Shown: positions 33,801 through 46,910, counted from the stretch's first letter. The stretch: 64,000 nucleotides of DNA from Lotus japonicus (GCF_012489685.1 NC_080044.1:72960732-73024731), one strand, 5' to 3'. Made by a program: numbers and translations. Notes: generated from the letters alone by a model not told the origin.

Positions 33801-34757
33801 GACATTTTTGTATATTGATGTCTCATAGAAAGATCTTGTGAGGATATGCTATTAATTTTCATTCCACTGTCCTCTTCTCAATTATATCAGATTATATAGG
33901 CTATCAAAAAATTCTAAGGAAGACTATACCTTTCCAACTGGATAAGAAACAGGGTAACAAATAACCATTAATATCCGCACGAGCCATGCTAAGTTGGCAC
34001 CAACAGCAAGACCATATCTGCTACAAATTGATTGTGGAATAACCTGAATCAAATAAGCAAATTATGTTTGATAATATTTCATAGTGTACAAATGTTGAGG
34101 ATTAACAACTGAACCATGAATATAGCAAAATGACATACATACCTCCCCAAAAAACAGCACGAAAGTAACAGAGAGAATGATAGCAACAAATTGATTGACT
34201 AGTTTATCAAGGTATATCGGAAGAGCCTGCAGATTGCAAGTTTGAAAGCCAAAAGCTGTTAAAAAGTTAGAATCAGTTTGAAGTGTAGACAAAATGAAAT
34301 CAAAATGGGCATTGATTGATTGCAGTTGAATCATTGTTACCTCCATTGCAACAGCATTACAGAGAAGCAGAGTGACAAGAAGCTGGTGTTGTTTTTGAAC
34401 CACCGGAAGTATGATCGCTATGTAGAATAATACACAAAAAGCAATTAGCAATGGAAGATGAAGATGATTGATTGATGAAAGGAATGAAGGGTTGATTGTA
34501 CCAGCTTGTTTTTTCTCAGAGGGAGAACCACTGCGTTCGAGAATCTCGAGGTCGACGAGGCTGAGAGACATGAGACCGAGGGTGAGACCGGACATGATTC
34601 CGGCGAACAGGACCAGGAAACATGAGATGCCGGCGTATGCGTACCATGAAATCGTTCCGAAGGGGATGCTTTCGTTGCCGAGAATAACATCATCGACTGA
34701 GTTGTGATCCCGAGTTAGCATCCGAGTCACCATCAACGCACTCACCACATTCATCAT
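30868..34757 (-). CDS. CNNM/DUF21 domain membrane protein with CBS domains
   Basis: Thirteen exons on the minus strand, all in phase: 34757-34502, 34417-34341, 34226-34143, 34043-33930, 33511-33428, 33310-33239, 32783-32716, 32408-32321, 32219-32146, 32055-31695, 31591-31545, 31424-31340 and 30939-30868; 493 residues. The N-terminal half is a DUF21/CNNM transmembrane domain: hydrophobic segments at about residues 40-62, 90-112 and 120-140, with the motif [18 protein letters not shown]. Then come the CBS pair ([54 protein letters not shown] type, here [14 protein letters not shown]) with a Ser/Asp-rich insert between the CBS halves and a basic tail. Plant DUF21-CBS (CBSDUF) proteins relate to CNNM/CorC transporters of Mg2+ and other divalent ions; the substrate here is not shown. 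No lesions seen. Confidence 0.92.
31063..31306. repeat. Long inverted repeat (hairpin) in the last intron of the CNNM gene
   Basis: Arms 31063-31167 and 31207-31306 pair almost completely (a five-base insertion in the left arm and a few mismatches) around a 39-nt loop. Transcription of the gene would place a roughly 100-bp stem in the pre-mRNA. Possible young MIRNA-like or siRNA hairpin, or a MITE; no known miRNA matched by eye. Confidence 0.85.
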
Positions 34758-34900
34758 CTTCTTCTTCTTCCTTCACTGTGTTCCTATGATGATATCTGCA
34801 CGCTCACGTGCTAATAATTCTGGGAATCGTTGTTGGGTTGGGTCACGTGATCGAGATCGGACGGTGATCCTGAGCCACGTCATACGTGGATCTGGACTAT
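34758..34900 (-). promoter_or_regulatory. CNNM gene promoter with ACGT-element cluster
   Basis: Upstream of the start codon are CACGTG at 34805-34810 and 34844-34849, CACGTC at 34876-34881 and ACGTGG at 34884-34889: four ACGT-core sites within 85 bp. Such G-box/ABRE-like elements bind bZIP or bHLH factors (known); regulation here is inference. Confidence 0.5.
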
Positions 34901-35849
34901 AAAAAACGGATTCGGCTTCGTAGGTTACTTCATTATGTACTTGCGTGCAGTATTTTTCTTCATTCTTCATTTCTTCAAACTCTCATAATTCATTCAACTT
35001 TCAATTCTTAATGTTGACCAAAAAATAATAAAAATCTCAATAGATAGATGTGATGGTTTTTTACATTTTAGAATCAATGTCGCTTCTTACTAAAATTTTG
35101 TTTGAAACAGTTTATTTAACCTTATTTTATAAGCGCTTAAGCTAGTGTTTGAAACTGCGGATCGCTTAAGCTAGTTTTGAGCTAACTTTAAAAAGCGGTT
35201 AAGAATAGCTTATAAATAAATGATTATTTTCCAATACAAACCACCAAAATTTGTGCAGAGCAGGGCTTTATAGTTCTCAGAGAAACAAAATCTGAATTGT
35301 TAAAAAGTAAAAACTAATCAGACAGAGAAAGGGCATAACAGGTGAAATACTGATCAGTTGTGAAGTTCTTATTTGGCGTGCAAATGGATTAACAACGGTA
35401 GCACGCTCTGCTGTTGTAGTTGTCTTGTAGATTACCAATGCTCTAGAACTGCATTAACATCCTTTAACTTCTCCTTTCTTGAAAAACTACTTTGCCTTCT
35501 TGAGTTTCCATTATGCTAATCAACTTCAGTTACCCCTTTCAGCCTTTTAAGGCATTAGTAATCCACAAGTGTTCTACAACTTAGCTCCAATCCTATTACT
35601 AGCACATTTTGTTGGTCTTTAGAGAGTCTCCCTCCACTTCAGAGTTTCCTATAGCTCCAATCCTATAGGAACGAGTTAAAATCAGAATTGCAACAGAAAA
35701 TTCAAATTGTATTTAGTTTAATTGGGAGTGAAAAAAAAAAGTAACAAAAAATAACCCCGATACCAACCAGCACTGCCGGAGTGTTAGAAATTCATAATTA
35801 AGTTGCCTCTTACATGAATATGTGGTCCACAGAAACAGAGCTCATGTGA
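34901..35849. other. Intergenic between two minus-strand genes
   Basis: At 35120-35230 is an AT-rich piece with repeated GCTTAAGCTAGT words (GCGCTTAAGCTAG, TCGCTTAAGCTAG), probably a MITE remnant. The rest should hold the RRM gene 3' UTR and unassigned DNA. Confidence 0.4.
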
Positions 35850-37708
35850 TTAAAATTTGTAGGCAGTTGGCCTCTTCTGACTTTTCGATGATACAGGCTT
35901 TGCGGTGGTAACATAAATAAACCTCCCATCAAAAAACTGCACCATAAATCCAGCTCCAAGGTCATCAACATTGTAGTAAGATACCTCTTATAGTTGGAAA
36001 CTCAAGCTCTTAAAAGTCATGCACACCTTTCCATTCATCTCTTTCACAGCTGATTTCGCAGACTCTTCCTTGTCAAACCCAATATATGCATATCCTAAAG
36101 ATTGCCCTGATTCTTTATCTATTGGAACCTTGACTGCCACAAGATAAAAACAACCAAAATTGACGGTCCTTACAGACTCAAGGTTACAATAAAATTGAAG
36201 TCACATTCATGGAAAAGCAATTACCCCACAGAAATTAAGGCTAAATCCAAAGTTTGCCTGCCCATAAAAGACACCAACGCCCAAAAAGGAGTTATTTATT
36301 ACCTTGTGTAACATCACCGAACTCTGAAAACGCCTTCATTAAACGTCCTTCAGAGGTTGATTGAGGAAGCCCTGCATTGGCCCACCATGAACACTTCAAT
36401 ATAATGACTTATCACTGCAAATGGAAATGGAAAACTTATTAAGACAAACACTGCAAGAACAGGATCAATCAATAACACTAATGACAACCTTGTTTGAACC
36501 GCGCCACAAAAACTAGTTATTGTGGTTGGAGAGCCCAGGGCCTTATAAACCAAACCACGAATGAGGAATCTCATACTTACAAGCTACAATGTGGGGCTCA
36601 ACTCCCATAGCTTACAAGTGGATCCTAACATAGTAACATCCCACCATGAACCCAAGCAGGTTCTCTGTTCAGTGTTCACTAGCCCTTGACTAGTCCTGAG
36701 CAAGCACTACAATGCTAGCTAACCACCCGACTGTTTGTTTGTAGCTGAGAGACATGAAGGAAGGCTCTAATACCAATTGATAAGAACATAGGGAGAACCA
36801 AAGCGCAAAAGATAGATGTTGTATAGGAGAGCCTAAGACCTTATAATCCCCACATTTCTAAGTTCTAACTCCTAAGCAAAGAAATACTATTTCATGGATA
36901 ACAATTCTCTGAAGCAAACTTATTTGTCTTGGGAAAAAAAAACTCCTCTAAAATGAGTATATCCAAAAGTTGCCAAGTAAAGATGCATCTATCGATTCTA
37001 TCCTTAATAATAGAAGTATAGAATAAAAAGTACATGGTCATCTTACTCACTAAATTATAAGATTGAATGCACCCTAACTTTGTGTATCTTATAAAGAAGT
37101 TCACTTTAGAGGAATTTCACCTGGTCTCTTAAATCATTAAATGAGAAACTAAAGTTATATGATTACATCCCATCTTCATTAAATTTAAAATGTATCAGAA
37201 TCTCAACTCAACTCAATCAACTATAATTCAAGGTACTCATATTTGTTCATTTTAGAGATAATAATATCACTTCTGATGTGCTTAATCCCAATTTCACAGA
37301 CAAAAAGTACATAAATAATCAGCACTCCAATGCTTCTCCATAGTTATCTACTCAGTATTCAAGCATGCTATCTATCATTTCACTAGGCAAGGGTTTAGCT
37401 TCTCAACAAACAAAAACTATCTAAATTGAAGACTAACCTATCAGATGGTGGATTCAAAAAAATGGAGGAGGCCCATTATTGATTGAAATTTGAAATGGAT
37501 TTAGGGCGAAGAATGTTACATTACCTTTGATAAAGATTCTGGTTGAAGAACTCATGTTATTACATTGGATGGCGGAGCTGGCTTTGCAGCAAAACGATGG
37601 AAATCGAAGAGCATTTGGTGGCGGCAAAATTCCAAAACGTCGTAGCGATTCAATTTGTGGTGGTGTACTACAAAGCACCACCGGTTTTGCCATTCGATTT
37701 CCAAACAT
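35850..37708 (-). CDS. RRM-type RNA-binding protein, probably organelle-targeted
   Basis: Four exons on the minus strand: 37708-37525, 36371-36303, 36133-36027 and 35936-35850; 148 residues. Start chosen at MFGNRMAKPVV; the next Met (37693) is equally possible. The first 55 residues are rich in Ser, Arg and Pro with few acids, as in a plastid or mitochondrial transit peptide. A single RRM follows: RNP2-like RIFIKGLP, RNP1-like LGYAYIGF, and FDGRFIYVTTAKP at the fourth strand. The tail SSKSQKRPTAYKF is short and basic. Similar small RRM proteins act in organelle RNA editing or processing (family knowledge); the target is unknown. A 1.1-kb first intron contains a retrotransposon fragment. Confidence 0.85.
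36585..36800 (-). repeat. LTR-retrotransposon fragment with primer-binding-site-like sequence in RRM gene intron 1
   Basis: The block starting GTGGGGCTCAACTCCCATAG and ending GGCTCTAATACCAATTGATA resembles the repeats at 46911-47300 and 47640-47960. The reverse complement of the end, TTGGTATTAGAGCC, resembles a tRNA-iMet primer binding site. Confidence 0.55.
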
Positions 37709-37794
37709 GCAAACCAGGTGATGATGATAAGCAATTAAGCGTATCAGAACAGACAATATAGAACACACATGCCACTTCAAAAAAATATAATCTC

Positions 37795-37845
37795 TTGTAT
37801 TGGGCCTGGGCCGTTGTGGGCTATACGTCGGGCTGGGCCTTCACC
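37795..37845 (-). promoter_or_regulatory. Site II (TGGGCC) promoter motifs upstream of the RRM gene
   Basis: TGGGCC at 37801, 37807 and 37834 and TGGGCT at 37817. These site II/TCP-binding motifs are common in promoters of plant organelle and ribosome biogenesis genes, which fits an organelle-targeted RRM protein (inference). Confidence 0.6.
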
Positions 37846-38719
37846 GCAATTTTAAGACCCGGTTGACTGAACATGCCAAAACTATTGCAAGGCTTTTGTG
37901 GCATGACTTCGTAGCTCTAAGCCTTGGAGGGTTGTGAACTGCTAAGGAAATTCCATTTTTGGCTGGCTGGCTCATAACTAGACTTGGAGACTGGCCCGAC
38001 CCAAAATCCCCCCCACCCCCCGCACGAGCTTGTGGTTTGCTTAGTCAATAGGATCCTCTAATCTAATGTCTGGCATAAATGTAGAATGCATGATTCTCGC
38101 CACAAGCATGTAATATCATGATTCCCTCTATTAGACTCATTGTAATTAAGGCGATCGAGCCTCAACTACTTTAGAGGTCGCCTCTTTCCTCATAACATAT
38201 GTTCTTTTTAGGGTTCTAAGCCAACGGAATCTACTTATTAGTTACTTAGTCTTTTCTTTTGGATCAAGTTATTAAGTCTTTTTTTTACATTGGAAAAATA
38301 AATTACACCCTACAGGAATCAAATCATGGACCTCCCTCAATCAACTCAATCTTGTCTTAGGTCTCTTTGTGAAGGGCCCAATTTTTTTTTTTGTCAAATG
38401 GTTAAAACAAGTGACTCTGCTCACGGATATGACCCATGACTATTAATGGGCCAAATTGCAGTTATGATCTATTTGAGCCAGATTGAAATGGCCGACTAGT
38501 GTATTCACAGATGTAAAATGGGCCCAGAAAGTATAAAATTGTTCTCTAACTTTTTTTTTTCTTTTTTTAAACCCAAAATACTCCTTTTTGCTTAAAATTC
38601 CCCTATAAATTATTATTAATAACAATTTCATCCACTTTTCATCTTTGAGCAGGAAATATTTGCTCAAGCCGGCTTAATCAAGATTTTTCTCTTTCTATAT
38701 ATATTTTTTTGTTTGGGAC
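37846..38719. other. Intergenic, no gene seen
   Basis: Mixed sequence with GGCC-rich words near 37990-38030 and AT-rich DNA beyond. No frame with recognisable family content. Confidence 0.4.
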
Positions 38720-38882
38720 AGATGTCCTCCTTCGGAGGCAATCTTATTCAAGTCGGTAACATCCACATCATGGTGAGGCTTACTCTCCCAGCAGGGTTTT
38801 TTTTTCCATTCACAAGACTCGAACACGAGACCTTGCTTAAGAAGAATCAAGCATGTACCAGTTAAACTAACCACCCGTTGAT
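38720..38882 (-). repeat. tRNA-derived SINE-like repeat
   Basis: On the minus strand GGGTGGTTAGTTTAACTGGT (box A-like) is followed by GTGTTCGAGTCTTGTG (box B-like), as in tRNA-derived SINE heads. No confident target duplication. Confidence 0.5.
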
Positions 38883-41800
38883 CTCTTTCTATATTCTAGT
38901 AGTTACATAATAGTGATTTTAGTTAACTATGGACATATTATATGATGATTGAGAAGTACTAATCCTCTCACTTTCTCACATGCATTTCCATATTCTCTTT
39001 TTCTCAAAGTCAAAGGAGCGTTTGATTCGAATCCCATGCTATAGTTAAAATCTTTCAATAACAAATTTTAATTTGATAGATCTACTTTCAAGCACGAAGG
39101 AATGGAATATAATTTAAAACTATACAAATGTTTTATCTATTTTATTTTTATTTAAAGTCGTCCTCTCCTCCCTTTATTTCTTGGGTATATATGAGTGGAG
39201 AATATCGTTTTGAAGAACAAAGATCGAATTCAAACGTTTAATTAATCAGTTCACATGCGCAGCCAGACGGCTGAAGATGATAGCAAAATTAATGAAACTC
39301 ATAAAATCTTTCCCCAATCATATCTAAACGGCAGTTATAGCATGACAAAGATTCACAAATCTTACAACTGATCTATTTAAACTTACAAAAAGGAATATAT
39401 CATAGTGTGTATGTGTCTCCAAAATAATGATTAGGATGATACTAACGAGTGCCCTTAATTAGGACCATTGGTTAAGAGTATAGACTAAAAAAAAGCTTTT
39501 TTTATAGCATAATAATGCTTTGCTTTTAATAAAAATTAATCTTTTTACCTTAGATTCCTAATAAATATTTTAAGGATGCTAGTTAATATTTACCTATATA
39601 TTTGTTTCCCCAGAATTTGAGCCGGTGGAAGCTCTCAATCTTCAATAATGGTACACAGCAACCTAGATGAATATGGTGTGACGATATTAATGATATGGAA
39701 TGAAAGGTTCATACAAAAACATTCTTAACGTTCAAATCAGTACAAAAGTATAGAGAGAGAGGTTAAAGTCATAGATGAACTATGAATTAATAGGCGTAAT
39801 ATTTATGTAAATGAACATTAATCAATCTTGTATTTATAGGTGTACGTGGTATATCCACTCACCTAGGTCTAAATGAAATCTTTGATTTGTATATGACTTC
39901 TTAAATGAGAATTGCCTTTAGGAAATCTTGCAGTAATCTCATAAATGTGTCGGTCTGATTGAGAGATAAATCTTGATTTTGGTCGTCTCAACTGGTTAAT
40001 GTGGTATATCCACTTAGCTGTGGAACTTTTGGACTGCTGAGGACGTTATTAAATCACATCTTTCTGGACTGGACTGATTGAAATAAAATTTAATATTAGC
40101 TGGAAAATAAAAGAAAGACATGAACAATTATATAGTTTAATTAATTTGCCTATGTATCTTCATCGTTTTCACGTTTTAATTATATATTGACAAACACAAA
40201 TCTAAGCCAAAGCTAGTTAGGAAATACGAGGACGGTTCATAATTAGATAGGATTCGCAAGGAAATCCAACCTCCACAATGAGAAGGATCTAAGTAATATT
40301 AAGACATATCTAGAAAAGGATCTACCTAAGATAACATGACAAACATTTTATCTGGTGATCGAAAAGATTGACGTAACAAATATACTCCATAAGGTTGTAC
40401 ATAAAATAGTGATTTGGTTAGTTGAAGATTCGAATGTGCAACCTCCAAAACCGTGTCTCCCTCTCACGTTGAATTAATCCCCAGGCTATGGCCACGCGTT
40501 TCTTAGTTGTAAAGCAGCATAACAATCACCCACTCCTCCATACGCTATGAAGAAGACATAGCGATAAGATGCTATACAAAATTAACTTGGGCAAGAACAA
40601 AACAAAGTAGGAGCAGGGAACAGACAATTAATTAATTGTTGACTGATGAAGAAATTAAATAGACAAGTTCCACGAAGGTACGAATTGGGTAGAGTTACGT
40701 GTTAAGAGAAAGATGGAGATGGATAAGAAGGAAACAAAAACTTCAACTTGGGACTAAGCTATAAAAGAATAATAAGTTTGTGTTGACTATGAGCAAGACC
40801 ATTGATAACAAAAAAATATTGGCAGCTCTTACAATACTTTTTTGACGGTTTTGTCTTGGCATGCATGCACACGTGCAGCATGTTGTTGATAGTTGGTGAA
40901 TGAATAGAAGAGGGTAGAGAGTCATGTCAAGAGAAGGAGTGTATGTAAGTGTCCATTAATTGTCCTCAAGCTACAAAAGTGACGGCACCGTCTCTTCATC
41001 ATTCAACACTCGGTTCTCAATCTTGCACAGTCCATCTAGTTATATGCCCTCACTTTCCCAATGTGTTTAGAGCCCGTTTAATTAATTGTCATCAGGATAT
41101 CATAAGATATGTTAATGATATAATGTTATAAGAGTACTAGACTGTTATATATATTATCATGTGTTTGAGATGAATATAATAATAATATGATAATTAAAAA
41201 TTTAACATGTTAACAAAGTATTTTAGGTGTGTACAATTTTATTGGGGTGTCATTGTCAAACATTATTGAACAACAATAGCGAATAGCGAGTGCGTAAGCC
41301 AAATTTAAAAATTTCTTAATTATATGACTTCAACTAGAAATCACTTTCAAATATTATTTAGGGAAGGCAAAGGACAAAAATGTCATAATATTAGATGAAA
41401 TGATTTACGCATAGTACGTTAAGCCAAGGAATAGTATGTTGTCATCTAGTATATACACTCAGCATAATGTGAATCACATAGATAGTAATTGATATATAAG
41501 ACACCTTATTCTCTGTATTGTCATCAACAGAAGACCCGTTGATCCTTTTTCTGTCTGATATATATCGTAAAAGTAATGGTTGTAATACAACAGAATTGGC
41601 ATGATCATTTTAGAGGAGGCTGGAACCTCTCCAACACATCTCTATGGAACATCCCTGCAGCACGTTTGTGACCATTCATATGTACATTGAGTGGTTAAAA
41701 TTGATTCAAATTTGAATATAATTCTGTCTGCCCAAAATATATTTTTGGGTGCAATACCCAGTAGAAAGAGAAAGAAAATAGAAAGGGAGGGCAAGATTTA

Positions 41801-42446
41801 AAGATCGTGGCCGACAAAAGAAGAGCGAAAAGGTTCTTATCGTCGAGGTTTATTGACGAAGGAGATCTGGAGATCGTGACCGGCGAATGAAGACAATGGT
41901 GGTGCAAGTTCCGGCGCAAAGGAAATGAAGAGAAGAATTGTGCGAATGATAACTTAGAAAATAGTGATAATAATATTAATATTTAAAATTTATAAAAGAA
42001 AATATTAACACAAATATATGAATGAATGTTGATTAATCACATGTATGTTTTTTTATTGGTACACATAATTTTAGATACCACATCTTGATATGACTTAAGT
42101 TACCACAACAATTGCATCTTAAAAAATTACATTGGGCTTTTACAAAGGCTTGAGCCCACAATAGCTAAAGAGAATTCTTGATTATATTAAAGGGACGACG
42201 TAGAGGTTTTTTTGTTTGAAAAGAGTAGTTAAGAAAATTTGTGACGTGATAAAGTCATTGTCCTGAAGCAAGAGTTTTTTGTGAACTCAGGTGCAAATCA
42301 AAATTGCTGGTTTTGACCCCAAAATTAACACATCCAACAATCTAACTCGTGCACTTAATGAACAATACGCCCCGGAGCCTCACAAAACTATACCCGAAAG
42401 ATTGGAAGAAGAGAATTATGCATAGAAAGAAGAGAAAAAACATATA
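38883..42446. other. Gene-poor AT-rich stretch
   Basis: Frames at 40743-40925, 40949-41131 and 41695-41919 have no family resemblance. No RNA gene or repeat boundary could be supported. Confidence 0.45.
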
Positions 42447-42592
42447 CACCATCCGATCACTATTATAAGCAAATGTTAGCTTTGTATGTTCATTCAATAA
42501 ATGATGTATGTGACCATTTTAATGACCACATACATCATTTATTGAATGAATCTAAAATACTAACTTTTGCTTATAATAGTGACCGGAGGGTG
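42447..42592. mobile_element. Stowaway-like MITE, near-perfect hairpin (146 bp)
   Basis: The arms CACCATCCGATCACTATTAT and (inverse) CACCCTCCGGTCACTATTAT pair along almost the whole length, around a short loop near 42516-42530. TA flanks both sides (42445-42446, 42593-42594), the Mariner/Stowaway target duplication. Confidence 0.85.
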
Positions 42593-44440
42593 TAGGAAAA
42601 AGTAACATTTCACACCATAATGATGATATGTCTTTTTATAAGCAAAATGGAATATATGAGAAGGACTAGCATTTCACACCATAATGAAGAGATGTAATGC
42701 ATAAGAGTATTTACATGGCTTTTTTTTTACCACAAATTAGGTATCTTTCACAGTCCACACTTTCCTTCACTCAAGATTTTAAACTCACCTGCCCCGACTC
42801 TCAATACATACCGAAGTCAACGTAATTTTGACTGTTGTGTACACAAATTACATATGTATGTTTTTCATATACACACATTTTGTAACTGATTCACACCACT
42901 AGAATCATGTTCTTTTTATCTTTTTAGATGTCGATATTCAATGCCTAAAAATCCATATGTTCAACTAGCGCGACCCATACACAAATTAAAAACCGCTCAT
43001 ATAAGATATATAGTGTGTTATGTTAATCCTTTTGCGTATCCAGTTGGCAGCAATTGATCATATATATTCACAAATGTGTCATGCAAAAGGAGCCCTAAAA
43101 TATATACACCGATAATGATACATCTGTTACTAATTTAACTAGAGATCATTAGCCAAATGCTGAAATGCATATGAGTCACTTTCGTACTGTTAATGAACTA
43201 ATAATAATTATGGGCAGATACCCTACTTTTATTTACTTATAAGCTTCGGCTAATATATTCTAATGCGTGTTTGATGTGGACAAAGATGCTTAAGAAGTAT
43301 TCAAAACACCTTTTATCTTTTCCTTTTTTTCAATGGGATGCAAAGCCAAGAGTCTATGCCACTTTACTAAAGGTGATTTTGACCACACATGCACTTGTTA
43401 TAAACCCATCGATGTTGACATATAATATATAGAAGATTTTGACCTCCAATGAAGTAAAAAAAAAATCATCATAAAAATAATTTGTTGCAATTTAAAACTA
43501 CCACAAATCTCATGTATAAAAATAAGTGAAAAATTTTGTGGTAGTTTTACTAAGTTTGTAAAAGTAACTTAGCTCGACTAACTTAAGCTAACTCATCACG
43601 AGTTCGAAGAAGTATCTTACTTTTTTAATGAACATTTAAAATCATAAGTCACCTCACCTAACCGACTTAAATGAGTTGGCTTACTTTTCAAAAAATTAAA
43701 AATTAAAAAAATTCATAAAAATTGTAAAAGGTACTAGAAATAAAATTATAACACAATAAAATGTGTAAATGTTTCAATAATAACAAACTAACACAAGTTG
43801 TTATTATTATATTAAAAAATTATTTTAATTCTTTTTATGTACTAAAATAAAAATGAGCTAGCTGGTAAGCTTGCTAGACTCACTTCAATTCTAACCCGAA
43901 CATTATTAAGTTAGGTGAATTGAGCCGAATAATCGATCTCATCTGATTTTTTTTCGAACAACATAATCTCACCTAAATATGAGATTTTATTTTTCTCAAC
44001 TCAACCCACCCAAAAAGTGAGCTGAGCCGAGTTGGCTCATCAGCATGAGCCAAAGCCCATTTTGAGAGACTTGGTTTGAGATCGTCATAAATTGTGTTAT
44101 ATGTTTTTTTTCCAGGCTTGACATTTATTAATTTTTAATTAAATCATTTTCAATTCTTAAATATGACATTTATCAATTTTTGCTGCAATTTGTTTTGTCA
44201 AAAGTAATTTCCTGTAAATTAACATATTTGTATAGAGTTTTGCGTTTTCGAGGGGTTGATATTTACACGGGAAATTTTGCCATGTATTTCCTGCACAAAC
44301 CAAATGGATCTAAAGGGCAATCCAAGACTTGGATCATGTCTTGCGTGTGTGGAGTCTTTTTCTTTGAAGATTTATTATTTCTCCAATGCTGGTGAGCTTT
44401 GAAATATTGTTAGTTTCTCAAAAATAATTTAGAAAACCAC
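42593..44440. other. Gene-poor AT-rich stretch
   Basis: Only a short direct repeat (CATTTCACACCATAATGAWGA at about 42607 and 42670) stands out. The frame at 44180-44395 has no family resemblance. Confidence 0.4.
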
Positions 44441-44650
44441 AGAGTTATTTGGTGATAACTCTTGAAGTTTAGACTTCGGTGAGCCCAGGACTTAGATTTT
44501 CACAAAGGTGTTGACTCAAAGGGACAGAGATATCCAAATTATTCGGTGATAACCTGGTGAATCAGAGTTCTAATGAACTCACACTCTAGTTTGTGGAGTA
44601 GTGATCAGTAAAAGCTTGTAAGTTATCCGGTGATAACTTTGTGCAATTGA
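44441..44650. repeat. Three palindromic GTTATCCGGTGATAAC-type motifs at about 95-bp spacing
   Basis: Copies at 44444-44459, 44538-44553 and 44633-44648; flanks are only weakly alike. Possibly an eroded tandem repeat. Confidence 0.6.
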
Positions 44651-44853
44651 GATGCTAAAAACAAAAGATTGAAAGTGAAAGATGCATAAAAAGTAAATGA
44701 GAGATTGTAAAGAAAGTTGTAAAAAGATAAAATCAAATAGGAAGCAAAGTAAATTGAATTAAACTACATACAATGAAAGAAAAAAAAAGGTGAAAGTAAC
44801 TCTTATACATTAAATCGGGTAACCTCTTGTATGTATGATCGATGTGTACACGT

Positions 44854-45449
44854 GGGCATTTTGGAGTGTTAGTATTTTAGTTTCTGACCTCTATTCCAGA
44901 ATTACATTGTTTATATATAGTACCGAAATTCAAAAATAACTAACTAGTGACTAGATTATATGAAAATATAGTTGTCTAAATCTAAGTCATTCCCTCGACA
45001 TGCCTTGAAGTCCTTGTCCTCGAGTCCTACGCTTGCTCCATGCACCCATGATCTAGTGGTGCTTGATTCTTCTGTCGTGGGGACGAGAAGCTATGTGGAA
45101 CTCTAGATTCTTCAAATCGGGGGTTCTGGAACCTACTTGTTACAAACACGCGGGCGTTTTGGAGTGTTAGTATTTTAGTTTCTGACCCCTATTCCAGAAT
45201 TACATTGTTTATATATAGTACCGAAATTCAAAAATAACTAACTAGGGACTAGATTACATGAAAATATAGTTGTCTAAATCTAAGTCATTCCCTCGGCATG
45301 CCTTGTAGTCCTTGTCATCGAGTCCTAGGCTTGCTCCATGCACCCATGATCTAGTGGTGCTTGATTCTTCTGTCGTGGGGACGAGAAGCTGTGTGGAACC
45401 TCTAGATTCTTCAAATCGGGGGTTCTGGAACCTACTTGTTACAAACATG
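44854..45449. repeat. 298-bp tandem duplication
   Basis: Unit 1 (44854-45151) and unit 2 (45152-45449) both start GGGCRTTTTGGAGTGTTAGT and are nearly identical, with about a dozen substitutions or small indels. No gene is recognised in the unit; it continues into unassigned sequence with GTTCGAACCCCAAATTGTAG at 45480-45499. Confidence 0.85.
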
Positions 45450-46910
45450 GGCTCTGATTTCTTCCAACCTCGATAGCAGGTTCGAACCCCAAATTGTAGC
45501 ATGCCTAGAAGGTATCCCGATCGAGGACCTTCACAACTCACTACTTGAGGTGAAAATTACTAAGTGTTGGGGAAAATCCAGTGTCCTCCTCAGCACACGG
45601 TGCAAGAATTGTTTAAGTGCTGAGCTCTCCTTTAGAAGCCCTATGACTTCAAACAGACATTCCATGCCTGATCAAAGACTCCAGTTGTGCTTCTGCTCGA
45701 ACTTGCCGTTGAGGGACCTTAACTGTTCTTGAGGACCCGACCTTTATGTCTATAATGTAGGGTGTCCTTTAATTCGAAATTTCAGTATCTACATGTGATT
45801 AAAATTGAAAGCACTTAAAAACAAGATATGTATTTTTCTAAGGTGGGTCCACACTAAAATATGGGTGTGGTGATAAGTGGGAGTATGAAGAAAAACTCTG
45901 TATTATATAGAGTGGAATCATATAGAAAGAAGAGAAAGGATACATATATATTGCCACCACCATTTTTATAACCTTCCTTCCTTTTGTCTGTTTTTCAAGA
46001 TTCCCCATAAACACTTGGCATGAGAATATATATTGAGTAATTAACATAATTGAGCCAGTAGTTTTACTTACACAATCAATGCATCTGTTAAACATATATA
46101 TATTTTAATTCAGCTGATATGATTTAACATGTAGAATCAATTAAGCGTCAAATTACATTGATAATATTCTTGAAAAGAAAATTTACGTGACAGATTTAGA
46201 ATAAGTACTGACTTTGATCCAAAACCCTTCTGAACTATCCATATCATTCAGCTCGATCATGAGGTACTGATTACAATGACGTTTTAATCAATGATGCAGT
46301 GAAAAAGCACACACGCATCTCACTCGGATCATCTCATGTGTCCAAGAGACCAAGATTAGAAATTAACAAGATGGTACAGGGAAAGTTATGAAGACTAAAA
46401 ACATTATTCTGATGCTAGTTGCACACAAACTAAGAGGCGATTTGGCCCATCACAAATGATTGAGGATGTGCACCAATTAATTGGACCCCAAGAATGAAGA
46501 ACCAAGCTAGGTGCACCGCACTCGACCGGTACGGAAGATTCACAAACGGTACAGAGCTGGCGCCGCACCAACTGAAACTAACTGAGAAGTTCTTTCACAC
46601 AGTCGTCCTATATTTGATCCTCTCTCAAGGACAACTTAAAGAGAAAAGAAAAAGAAAGAACCCATCCAGTTCAGTCCTCGTTGCATCTCACTTGTACGGA
46701 TGATGGTCAAATATAGCTAGTTAAGGTTAAATGTAGTAAGCCAATAAAAAACCTTTGGGAGAGCCACACCACAAAAGCTGATTAAGAAGTTTTTTTCACA
46801 GTCCTACTTGATCCTCTCACAAGGACAAATTAAAGAGAAAATATAAAGAAAAACTCATCCGGTTATAATTAGAGAGTTCAAAGTCTTATAAACTCTACAT
46901 TAGAATATCA
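45450..46910. other. Unassigned sequence, retroelement-like
   Basis: Frames at 45436-45732 and 45254-45541 overlap on opposite strands and neither is recognisable. 46700-46900 begins to resemble the LTR fragments that follow. Confidence 0.35.

Noticed and set aside
45254..45732. Two overlapping frames on opposite strands
   Set aside because: Neither is recognisable and one spans the 298-bp duplication; composition is not that of a coding exon.
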